Source: RFSX01 sp964567435 (lineage in GTDB: Bacteria > Bacteroidota > Bacteroidia > Chitinophagales > Saprospiraceae). From it: a DNA stretch of 44,157 bases. A program made the translations under genes and the position numbers. The stretch's first letter is position 1. Each line of letters opens with the position of its first letter. Where the stretch lies: NCBI GenBank assembly GCA_964567435.1, contig CAZMMQ010000027.1:1-44157 (forward strand), given 5' to 3'. Of the stretch, positions 1 through 6,780 are shown piece by piece. The notes beneath the pieces were generated by a model, which ran no database searches, was not told the origin of the DNA, and was given only the letters and a program-made list of their open reading frames with translations.

Positions 1-32
1 ATAACTAACTTATTTACACACTTTTTTGACAA

Positions 33-1802
33 TCATGGTTTCTTTTTTTGTATCATCTCGTCAAGTGGACTAACGATATTATTAAGACTTTGAGTGCTGA
101 TGTGGGTATATATTAAGGTGGTCTTTATATCTTTATGACCCAAGAGCTCTTGTATGGAGGCAATGCTGATGCCTCTATCATGTAGATGTGTGGCAAAGCA
201 ATGTCTAAGCACATGAGGAGTGACCTTTTGGGTTATCTGCGCTTTCTTAGCTGCACTCTTTACTACTTTCTGGATACTGGTTGTACTATATTGCTTACCA
301 GGTATAAATGATTCAAAAAGATAAGTCACTGGTTTGTGCTGATGAAAGTAGGCTCTCAGGACTTCTGCAAGATGATCGCTGAGCATAACCGATCTATCTT
401 TTTTACCCTTGCCTGCTCTGACGATGATCTGACGGCGGTCGTAATTTATATCCTGGATTTTGAGATTAATAAGCTCTGTGAGGCGTAGACCTGATGAGTA
501 TATAGCGTAGAGAATATTACGATGCTTGATGTTAGTAGTGACTTCTATCATACGCAGCACTTCTTTTTGACTTAGTATACGAGGCAATCTAAATCTGGTC
601 TTGGGTCTGTCTATCATTCTGACATCAAGACTATTCTTAGGATAGACTTTAGTAAATAAATATTTCAAGGCACTTATTTGAATATTCATATAACTGGATG
701 ATAGCTTTTGACCACTCAGAAAGATTGTATAATTGGTAATGTGCTCTTGCGTCGTATCATCTAACTTTGTTTTGTTACCTAGCCATTGATTATACTTTAC
801 CACAGCTACAGTATAGGCGCTAATTGTACTCCAGCTATATCGCTCAGCCATCATACGACTAGATATCCTATAAGCTGATTGCTGATCATCATTTTTAAAT
901 TTGGATATTAACTTTCGGAGCCTATCCTTATTGCTATTAGGCTTAGGTTTGTAAGGAGTATCAGTACTAGCTAGACGATCTGTGACAGTAATATCATACT
1001 GGAGATAATCTTCCTTTAGTCGTTGGATTACCTTTGTATCATAGGGTATGACCCATCTTTCTAGTTGTTTGTCATAATATCTGTTAGTTAGCTTATGTAT
1101 AGGAGAAATTACTTTTTTGAATCCACTTACTTCTACAAAAACCTCCTTTTTTCTATCTGGTAATGCATACAAGGTAACCTTGCTTGGTTTTTGTATTGTA
1201 AGTAGAATAGTCTCAATTTCTTGGTACTGCGTATCACGCCAACAAGAAAAATATTCCTGTAGCTTTTCCAGGTTATATAACGAAGCTCGACATATCCACT
1301 TTTTGGCTTTAGTATCCCACCATACCTTATTTATCTTTTTAATTTTCTTTACATGTTCTTTTGAATATTTTAAAGTGATAATAAAATGATTATTTGATAG
1401 AACTACTTCTATATCTCCAATATTGGCATTGGATATGTCTGTCACTGATTGTGTACTCTTATCAGTAAGTCCAGATATCGAAGCTGACTTTTGTGCTTCT
1501 ATGAAGGGTGTATGCTGTGCGGAGAGTACTCCCTGAGCATGACCTTTAGTATCAGTAGTATTTCTTTGTGCTTGCTTATAGACTATAAAAGGCAGCTCTA
1601 GTGCCTCAAAGGCTTCCAATGCCTTGTTATTATTTTCTAGAAAATAGGAACCATGTGTCCTAGTATATCTTACACCTGGAATAGTTTTGACTTTCTTTAA
1701 CCAATCTTCTCGATTATAAAACTGCATAAGAATGATTGGTCGTCCTCTGTGCTCTATTTTCTTTAGAGTTACTATTTCAGATTGATAACGTGAAGTCTTC
1801 AA
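33..1802 (-). CDS. Tyrosine recombinase/integrase with three repeated N-terminal modules
   Basis: A 589-residue site-specific recombinase. The C-terminal catalytic domain (about 405-570) holds the full tyrosine recombinase set: Arg440 in SSGLRLTEL, Lys465 in AGKGKKDR, His530 and Arg533 in HVLRH, His556 in LLGHKD and the nucleophile Tyr565 in IYTH. A SAM-like core-binding domain lies at about 300-385. Before it, about 280 residues contain three related units (about 8-70, 130-187, 205-265), each with a basic/aromatic turn (RYTRTHGSYF, VWWDTKAKKW, RYYDKQLERW) followed by a helix. This pattern recalls HARP-like modules, but that is inference. XerC/D-type enzymes are about 300 residues, so this one is nearly twice as long. 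It stands alone at the window edge beside a repeat-rich non-coding stretch. Whether it mobilises DNA or acts on a fixed chromosomal site cannot be told. Confidence 0.93.
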   Translation of the reverse strand: MKTSRYQSEIVTLKKIEHRGRPIILMQFYNREDWLKKVKTIPGVRYTRTHGSYFLENNNKALEAFEALELPFIVYKQAQRNTTDTKGHAQGVLSAQHTPFIEAQKSASISGLTDKSTQSVTDISNANIGDIEVVLSNNHFIITLKYSKEHVKKIKKINKVWWDTKAKKWICRASLYNLEKLQEYFSCWRDTQYQEIETILLTIQKPSKVTLYALPDRKKEVFVEVSGFKKVISPIHKLTNRYYDKQLERWVIPYDTKVIQRLKEDYLQYDITVTDRLASTDTPYKPKPNSNKDRLRKLISKFKNDDQQSAYRISSRMMAERYSWSTISAYTVAVVKYNQWLGNKTKLDDTTQEHITNYTIFLSGQKLSSSYMNIQISALKYLFTKVYPKNSLDVRMIDRPKTRFRLPRILSQKEVLRMIEVTTNIKHRNILYAIYSSGLRLTELINLKIQDINYDRRQIIVRAGKGKKDRSVMLSDHLAEVLRAYFHQHKPVTYLFESFIPGKQYSTTSIQKVVKSAAKKAQITQKVTPHVLRHCFATHLHDRGISIASIQELLGHKDIKTTLIYTHISTQSLNNIVSPLDEMIQKKKP

Positions 1803-1962
1803 TGGTATAGTTTGTTATTATTCTATAATGTCTTCTGCTGAGAATATAATCACAACCACATATCTCTCATTCTATATACTCAGAGTAAGTTTCATACTGT
1901 TATTAAAAATAATAATATCTGGACTTAGTGGAGTGTTAATTGTTGTTAAATGTGGCGCAAAC

Positions 1963-1979
1963 TGTGATAATTTGTCACA
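1963..1979. promoter_or_regulatory. Inverted 5-bp arms around a 7-nt spacer (TGTGA-N7-TCACA)
   Basis: TGTGA and TCACA are perfect inverted arms separated by TAATTTG, about 160 bp upstream of the integrase start. Tyrosine recombinases exchange strands across 6-8 nt spacers between inverted arms, so this could be a crossover core. It also resembles a CRP-type operator, except that those have a 6-nt spacer. Only five bases per arm are symmetric, so chance is possible. Confidence 0.3.
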
Positions 1980-2132
1980 AGTCCTATAATCGCTGTGCAT
2001 AAGCCTTGGGCTATAAATTCACGTATTCTATATATTTTATTGCCTGCGGTTTGATTAACCGTATTCTACAACCTAATAGTTTTTGTGTGAGGTTAGTAGT
2101 TGATTAGCATTTAATTATTATTGCTGAATAGC

Positions 2133-2166
2133 GCATCTAAGATGCACCATAAATCAACAGATGCAC
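2133..2166. promoter_or_regulatory. Clustered GATGC boxes (one inverted, two direct)
   Basis: GCATCT at 2133-2138 is the inverse of AGATGC. The octamer AGATGCAC then occurs at 2140-2147 and again at 2159-2166, a 19-bp step, close to two helical turns. The cluster sits immediately before the ~290-bp repeat. Spacing and orientation resemble arm-type or operator sites; the function is inference. Confidence 0.3.
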
Positions 2167-2195
2167 ATAGATAATAATGCTAAACTGTTGTCGAA

Positions 2196-2488
2196 AATGA
2201 GCAGCTTCCACATTTAGTATCTAGCTAATCGTACTTGCCTACCAGCGGTTTTTTATTTTATTGAAAAAAGCCTGCCCTGAGCAAAGTCGGACGGGAAACA
2301 AAATTCTAGACTCTACCCAATTAATTCAGCTTTATATAGCTAAACAAGCGCCAAACTCCTCCTTCCAGTCGTCAAACAACGACCATTGTTTTTAACGCCA
2401 TCTAAAACCTCCTTAGCCATAATGGCTAAAGGCTGTCCCACCATCTATCCCGCAATAAAAATCGTGTAGCCTATATGGTCTATTCAGT
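2196..2488 (-). repeat. Dispersed ~290-bp repeat, copy 1 (inverted relative to 27995-28288)
   Basis: Read on the minus strand, this block matches 27995-28288 over about 290 bases with scattered substitutions and few short indels (most positions identical by eye). It has no open reading frame. It contains a hairpin built on CTTAGCCAT/ATGGCTAA at about 2411-2432, a second hairpin, GTCGT-CAAACA-ACGAC, at about 2368-2383 whose stem is kept in the other copy by compensating changes, and a T/A-rich stem next to GCCTGCCC. No terminal inverted repeats or target duplication are obvious. Two copies in opposite orientation 25.5 kb apart could support inversion of the interval. Confidence 0.85.
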
Positions 2489-2562
2489 ATTATTATTATG
2501 GATCAGTCAAAGATTGACTTCAAGTGCCTTGCCAAGTAATTTCTCAAACTGATTAGCTATAT

Positions 2563-2582
2563 AGAAAAGAAACCTCTTTTCT
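2563..2582 (-). terminator. AT-rich hairpin downstream of the RCC1 gene
   Basis: AGAAAAGA at 2563-2570 pairs perfectly with TCTTTTCT at 2575-2582 around a 4-base loop, about 40 bp beyond the stop of the minus-strand RCC1 gene. There is no clean U-tract, so it is only a candidate transcript end. A smaller GTCAA/TTGAC hairpin lies at about 2506-2518. Confidence 0.35.
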
Positions 2583-2620
2583 GATTTCTTTTGATGTAAA
2601 ATCCATACGAACTATTTGAT

Positions 2621-4096
2621 TCATGTCGATAGAGTACTATTCTTATCTTGACTTGTTATCACCCGTCTATATTTTATTAATGTCCGTATTAGAAAAATAT
2701 TTAGAAGAAAACTAAGAATAAATTTTTTGTTGTGTTTCACAAACATATTGATTGGATGTTGAGGGATAACAGCGGCTTGATTATTCTCAAGAGTGCTCTG
2801 AAGGTTTTCTTCTGGTAATTCTACAATTTCTTCTATTTCTTCTTGTTTGGATTCTTCTATTGTTTCTTGTTTGGATTCTTCTTTTATTTCTTCAGCGAGT
2901 TTTTTTATACCTATCGCTAGGGCTGCATCATCATGGATTTTTTGGAGGTGTTCTTCACTCAGATTAAATTCATTTAGATTATTTATAATTGATTTTGTAG
3001 GTGTCAGTTGTCTTTGGTAATTTCCAATTCCAAGTTGTCCGTTCCAGTTTTCTCCCCACACAAGAATATCTTCATTTTGATCTATGGCTATGGACTGAAA
3101 ACAGCCTGCACCAATATCTTTTATACTAGTGATATCCAACTGTATGGGTATGGTTGAGTTTTTTTCAGAGTTGTTTCCTAGCATTCCGTTTTCATTTCTC
3201 CCCCAGCACCATACCTTATCTTCATTGTCAATTATCATAGTGTGCCAACTTCCACACGCAATTTTTTTAGCTGGTGGTACAGAGGTCAGTTTGTGAGGCA
3301 GATGTATATCTTCACAGTTTCCAGTACCTAACTGACCATAAGGATTGTCACCCCATACCCATACACTGCCATCTTTTTTTAAGGCAATGGCATGATGCCA
3401 GCCTGTCGCCATATCAGTAACGTCAGATATACCTTTGACTCTTACTGGTTCTTTCTTTAAGGCAGTAGTGCCGTCCCCAAGATTTCCATAGTTGTTAGAT
3501 CCCCAAGACCATAGATCTCCATGCTTATCAAGGGCTAATGAGAAATAGCCTACAGATGCGATTTTGACGATGTCTTTGAGGCCTGACACATAGGTGGGGA
3601 TTTCTGTATGTTCTCTGTTGCCGTTGCCTAGTTCTCCATAAAAGTTATGACCCCAACTCATGACTCTACCATCCTTAAGTAGAGCTAATGAATGCCAATG
3701 GCCACCTTCTACAGCAATCGCATTGCTGATACCATCCACTTTCTGGGGATAGTTGTAGTCTAGAGGTAATTCGGCTGCTAATTGTCCATAGTTATTCCAT
3801 CCCCAAGTCCATACATTTTTATTTACATCTATTGCAAGCGTGTGCTTGTATCCCCTCGATACAAAATCTATAGGAGGAAGACCATTTACCCTGACTGGAT
3901 ATATTCTTCTAGTGAAGGTGGAATCACCTAATTCTCCGAATTCATTTTTGCCCATTGTCCACACTTCTTTATCCTTGGTTAAGAATACGGTATGTTGATT
4001 ACCACCATCTATGTATTGAGCTCTAATAGAATTACATAAGGTAAGAACGATGATAGATACAAATAGGAGCAAGTGTTGGTTAGTCAGTTGATTCAT
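2621..4096 (-). CDS. Secreted RCC1-repeat beta-propeller with C-terminal membrane anchor
   Basis: A 491-residue protein with a signal peptide (hydrophobic about 7-25, ending SIRAQ). Seven RCC1 units follow, each with a W-x-W/M-G-x-N-x-x-G-x-L core (for example VWTMGKNEFGELG, VWVWGDNPYGQLG, ILVWGENWNGQLG), enough to close one seven-bladed propeller. After the propeller comes an acidic coiled stretch with near-repeats of EESKQE (about 395-435), then one transmembrane helix near 458-478 and a short basic tail. The expected topology is propeller outside the inner membrane, anchored at the C-terminus. The ATG overlaps the end of the upstream GH16-like gene by 17 nt, which suggests translational coupling. 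RCC1 propellers usually bind proteins or ligands; the partner is unknown. Confidence 0.88.
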   Translation of the reverse strand: MNQLTNQHLLLFVSIIVLTLCNSIRAQYIDGGNQHTVFLTKDKEVWTMGKNEFGELGDSTFTRRIYPVRVNGLPPIDFVSRGYKHTLAIDVNKNVWTWGWNNYGQLAAELPLDYNYPQKVDGISNAIAVEGGHWHSLALLKDGRVMSWGHNFYGELGNGNREHTEIPTYVSGLKDIVKIASVGYFSLALDKHGDLWSWGSNNYGNLGDGTTALKKEPVRVKGISDVTDMATGWHHAIALKKDGSVWVWGDNPYGQLGTGNCEDIHLPHKLTSVPPAKKIACGSWHTMIIDNEDKVWCWGRNENGMLGNNSEKNSTIPIQLDITSIKDIGAGCFQSIAIDQNEDILVWGENWNGQLGIGNYQRQLTPTKSIINNLNEFNLSEEHLQKIHDDAALAIGIKKLAEEIKEESKQETIEESKQEEIEEIVELPEENLQSTLENNQAAVIPQHPINMFVKHNKKFILSFLLNIFLIRTLIKYRRVITSQDKNSTLST

Positions 4097-4979
4097 TTTG
4101 ATATATATTGATGTAGTCTATAACAAGTGTATCAGGCAAAGCTTCAGTATCAATCTCTCTGCTCCATTCATAAATTCTTAGACTTATGTTTGGACTAAGC
4201 CATCTATCTTTAGTATCGGGAAGAGATTCGGAAATATTGTATGTATCATTTATTGGAGCAGGTAAATAATTTGATATTTCCTCGTTCTGTAATTCGTCAC
4301 GACAAATTTTCCATATTTCTTGATGATCAAAATACCAGGTGATTTCGTCTACTGTCCACTGAACTGAGTAGACATGAAAGTCTTGGCAATAGTCTGCTTT
4401 CGAGAATTTTGTGGTCACGTACTTTTCTTTATTATGTGAGCTGACAAAATGTTCTGCACTGTTGCCAAAAAATTCAAATACGACAATTTCATCATGGTGC
4501 CATAACCAAAAAACTGGATATAATCCTCTTGCACAAGGGATCTTTGCTCTACATTCAAAATATCCTAGATTATATCCTTTTTTAGAAAATATGGATGCTG
4601 ATGTAAATGATAGATTGAACTCGAACTCACTTTGTCCAACAAGATCACAACCAAGATCCTTTCCTTGATTAGCATCGACTTTTCCTAGGTAGCTTATGGG
4701 TTCATTTTTGGCGATTAGATTTAAATAGCCATTTGCTACGACTACGTTTCTTTTTTGTAATAATGCTGCATTTTCAAAGTTGCAATTACCCCTAGGTAAT
4801 ATTTTGTCGTAGGGTTTTGGGCTTTTCGTATAACAATTCCATTTAGTTGTGTCCAATATAGATTTTTCAAATTCGTCCTGAAAAACCAGATTCATGGAAG
4901 CTTTCAATTGAGAAGTATCGTCGATATTTTTCTCATCACAAGAGTAAAAGACTAGAAGTAATAATATGGCAATTCTCAT
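4080..4979 (-). CDS. GH16-like lipoprotein with altered catalytic motif
   Basis: A 299-residue protein whose signal sequence ends in FYSC (Cys14), a plausible lipobox. GH16 landmarks are visible: LVFQDEFEKSILDTTKWN near the start, NGYLNLIAK, GYFECRAKIP, RGLYPVFWLW, the catalytic strand DEIVVFEFFGN (about 163-173), FHVYSVQWTVDEITWYFD and a final LVIDYINIYQ. GH16 enzymes normally carry E-x-D-x-x-E. Here both glutamates (Glu164, Glu169) remain but the central aspartate is Val166, so activity may be reduced or lost. The family cleaves beta-1,3/1,4-glucans, agar or similar polysaccharides; the substrate cannot be named. It is the first gene of a two-gene unit with the RCC1 protein. Confidence 0.85.
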   Translation of the reverse strand: MRIAILLLLVFYSCDEKNIDDTSQLKASMNLVFQDEFEKSILDTTKWNCYTKSPKPYDKILPRGNCNFENAALLQKRNVVVANGYLNLIAKNEPISYLGKVDANQGKDLGCDLVGQSEFEFNLSFTSASIFSKKGYNLGYFECRAKIPCARGLYPVFWLWHHDEIVVFEFFGNSAEHFVSSHNKEKYVTTKFSKADYCQDFHVYSVQWTVDEITWYFDHQEIWKICRDELQNEEISNYLPAPINDTYNISESLPDTKDRWLSPNISLRIYEWSREIDTEALPDTLVIDYINIYQNESTD

Positions 4980-5273
4980 TTATTTCGCTTGACATAGGAA
5001 ACTAACGATATGAGGATAGCATTGACAATTGGAAATGAAATTTTGAGTTTTTTTTACTTGTAGAATTGTAGTTCAAGTGTTATGCTCTTTTTTTCTTTCC
5101 AGTCAGTGCAACTTCTCTTCACCTATGTCCTAACTTATAAATATGCTAGATTGGATAGGCATATTTCACATCTGTCTAACTAAATCTACAAAAAATATTG
5201 ACAGTTTTTAGAACTTGAACTGGTAGAGTAGGAGGTAATTATAGTGGCTATTACTCTCTCATATGCTACTATT

Positions 5274-5312
5274 AAAAAAAAACAGCCTCCGATTGCTCAG
5301 AGGCTGTTTTTT
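5274..5312. terminator. Strong bidirectional intrinsic terminator
   Basis: AACAGCCTC (5281-5289) pairs perfectly with GAGGCTGTT (5300-5308) around a 10-base loop. It is preceded by a run of A and followed by a run of T, so it can terminate transcription on both strands. It lies downstream of the minus-strand gene at 5457-5816. Confidence 0.8.
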
Positions 5313-5455
5313 CGAGATGACTAATCTCGTTGTTTTTTGAAGGGCGGTCTCTCGGATTGACATTTAGTCAATCCTGCATTTCATGCCGCTCTTTCACCTT
5401 AAATACTCTATATTTTTATTATTCGAGAGTTGACTAGACTCTCTCCCTTTTTGTT
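5313..5455. ncRNA. Cluster of stem-loops, possible small structured RNA
   Basis: Beyond the terminator at 5274-5312, three more structures follow in 140 bases: CGAGAT/ATCTCG (5313-5329, then a T-rich run); a compound fold with outer stem 5339-5347/5386-5395 enclosing GGATTGAC/GTCAATCC (5354-5374) and GCAT/ATGC (5376-5386); and GAGAGT/ACTCTC (5425-5443) followed by CCCTTTTTGTT. The outer stem has a G-U pair on the plus strand that becomes A-C on the minus strand, and the last hairpin has its U-tract on the plus side. Both favour a plus-strand RNA. Alternatively it is a structured 3' UTR of the minus-strand gene. No known RNA family recognised. Confidence 0.35.
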
Positions 5456-5456
5456 A

Positions 5457-5816
5457 TTATTTGATTGTAACATCTGTTAAGTGAACTTCAGTCTTTCCGT
5501 CTATTACAAATCCTAATTTGTAATGTCCAGACTCGAAAAGTTTCTTTTTGATCTGCACATAGTCAGACTTCACTGGTCGTAAGTAGATGATTTCTCCTGA
5601 GTTGTCTAATATCAGAACCATTGAGATGTTATCATTTGTATTGAAAACCAAATTCTCTGTCTCTACATCAAATTCTGCTGAAGCAAATATATCCAAATCA
5701 TTGAATGATAATACTTCTATTTCCGATGTTGAGATCAACACTTCTGGAGTTATATTAGCGAATACTGAAGTTAGTGTGAGTATGATGATTCCTAGAGTTG
5801 TAATTATGTTTTTCAT
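5457..5816 (-). CDS. Small secreted protein of unknown function
   Basis: 119 residues: a signal peptide (MKNIITTLGIIILTLTSVFA), then a single compact, beta-rich domain ending in a run of strands (LVFNTNDNISMVLILDN, GHYKLGFVIDGKTEVHLTD). The pattern, an amphipathic beta protein with a closing 'strand-turn-strand' that resembles the small DUF3244-type immunoglobulin-like secreted proteins of this phylum, gives no enzyme motif. I do not assign a function. The gene is isolated, with the hairpin cluster just past its stop and a decayed gene upstream. Length, signal peptide and codon pattern support a real gene. Confidence 0.7.
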   Translation of the reverse strand: MKNIITTLGIIILTLTSVFANITPEVLISTSEIEVLSFNDLDIFASAEFDVETENLVFNTNDNISMVLILDNSGEIIYLRPVKSDYVQIKKKLFESGHYKLGFVIDGKTEVHLTDVTIK

Positions 5817-6005
5817 GTTTTTATGTTTTTACGTGTTACGCTTATAAGACAGGAAATCTGAAATCTACCCTGAATCATCCACTCTACAGGCTCTACACAG
5901 CCTATCTACGGACACCCTACAACTATTGAAAATGGGATAAAAAGTGACAAGAGGTTGTCAGATTGGATATGGATTGGCTCATTTTTGGGATGAAGAGCTA
6001 TTTAT

Positions 6006-6373
6006 CTAGGGATGTTCTATAATGAATTTCTTGGTCAAAGCAGTTCTCGTTTGTGTAGACCTATAGTACACTTCATTACGACCAACAATATATATATGAT
6101 GCTATCTTCACTTATGGGATAACCATATGAGATGTATTCCATATCACATCCATTACAAAGATTATGGTCAAATCTAAGTTCACCACCAGAAGAATAGACA
6201 GCGAAAGAATTACCATCATAACTGGTTCTTGCCTGATATATATATCTCCTTGCTCGTCAAATGTAATCTGACCTCCCCTACTTCTGGATTCAGCGATGGT
6301 AGCCCATTGAATGGTTTGGGCTAAGGCAAAAGATGCAAATAACAGAAATAGAAGGTGGAAGCGAGTTTCATAG
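6006..6373 (-). pseudogene. Frameshifted remnant of a secreted protein (propeller-like N-terminus)
   Basis: Three consecutive pieces in different frames make one protein-like text. A start ATGAAA near 6371 leads after a frameshift into FHLLFLLFASFALAQ (a signal peptide) and then TIQWATIAESRSRGGQITFD and EQGDIYI. A second frameshift in a TATATATATC run leads into ARTSYDGNSFAVYSSGG, ELRFDHNLCNGC and a tail ending KKFIIEHP and a stop at 6006-6008. This looks like the N-terminal part of a beta-propeller/SBBP-type secreted protein. At least two indels, plus a length well below such proteins, indicate decay. Sequencing error cannot be excluded for a single indel. Confidence 0.65.
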
Positions 6374-6553
6374 AGTTGTCTTTAAGGTGTCCAAACAAAG
6401 ACTACCATACACTTGATTTGTGATTCCTAAGTATAAGAAAAATTGCTTTCGATAAGATTGCCTTAGCAAAATCACATTATGACATTGATAGATATGACTA
6501 TTATCTTACATTTTTATCTATTCAAATTACCTTAAGATTTGACCTACCTACAT

Positions 6554-6591
6554 AAAAAAAGCCGGTCCTAGTTTTCCCCCTACGAACCGGC
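6554..6591 (-). terminator. Intrinsic terminator at the end of the minus-strand envelope operon
   Basis: GCCGGT (6561-6566) pairs with ACCGGC (6586-6591), followed on the minus strand by seven T. It is about 190 bp past the stop of the LolC/E-type permease and is the first clear terminator after it, so it probably ends that transcript. Confidence 0.7.
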
Positions 6592-6780
6592 CTGAAGAAG
6601 GATTCCTTATCGCTAAGTATTCCTCTCCAATAATCTGAACATGGTACAAATAGCATATATCTTGCCAATCTCAACCAATCTGTCTGATGATGAAGGAAAA
6701 AATGTACTATTGAAAGAAATAGGCCCTTCTAAAGTCTAAAAGAGGTAATTTAACACCAACATCAAGGGTAGAATCGCCTT

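Larger units (their letters stand above)
1803..2195. other. Non-coding flank upstream of the integrase
   Basis: About 390 bases with no convincing reading frame on either strand, AT-rich. It contains two short symmetric motifs listed separately (1963-1979 and 2133-2166). I see no clear Bacteroidota promoter (TTTG/TAnnTTTG) reading toward the integrase. Confidence 0.5.

Noticed and set aside
1963..1979. CRP/FNR operator reading of TGTGA-N7-TCACA
   Set aside because: CRP sites have a 6-nt spacer and FNR sites a different core; nothing about the integrase suggests this control.
2264..2440. Protein-coding reading of the ~290-bp repeat (frames like KKACPEQSRTGNK)
   Set aside because: The frames are short and not conserved between the two copies, while hairpins are; typical of non-coding repeats.
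1803..2488. Integron attC array downstream of an IntI-type integrase
   Set aside because: The integrase lacks the extra IntI patch, no attC-like core pairs (RYYYAAC/GTTRRRY) form an array, and no cassettes follow.
5313..5400. Hammerhead ribozyme in the compound hairpin
   Set aside because: The three-stem outline is similar but the conserved CUGANGA and GAAA core bases are absent.
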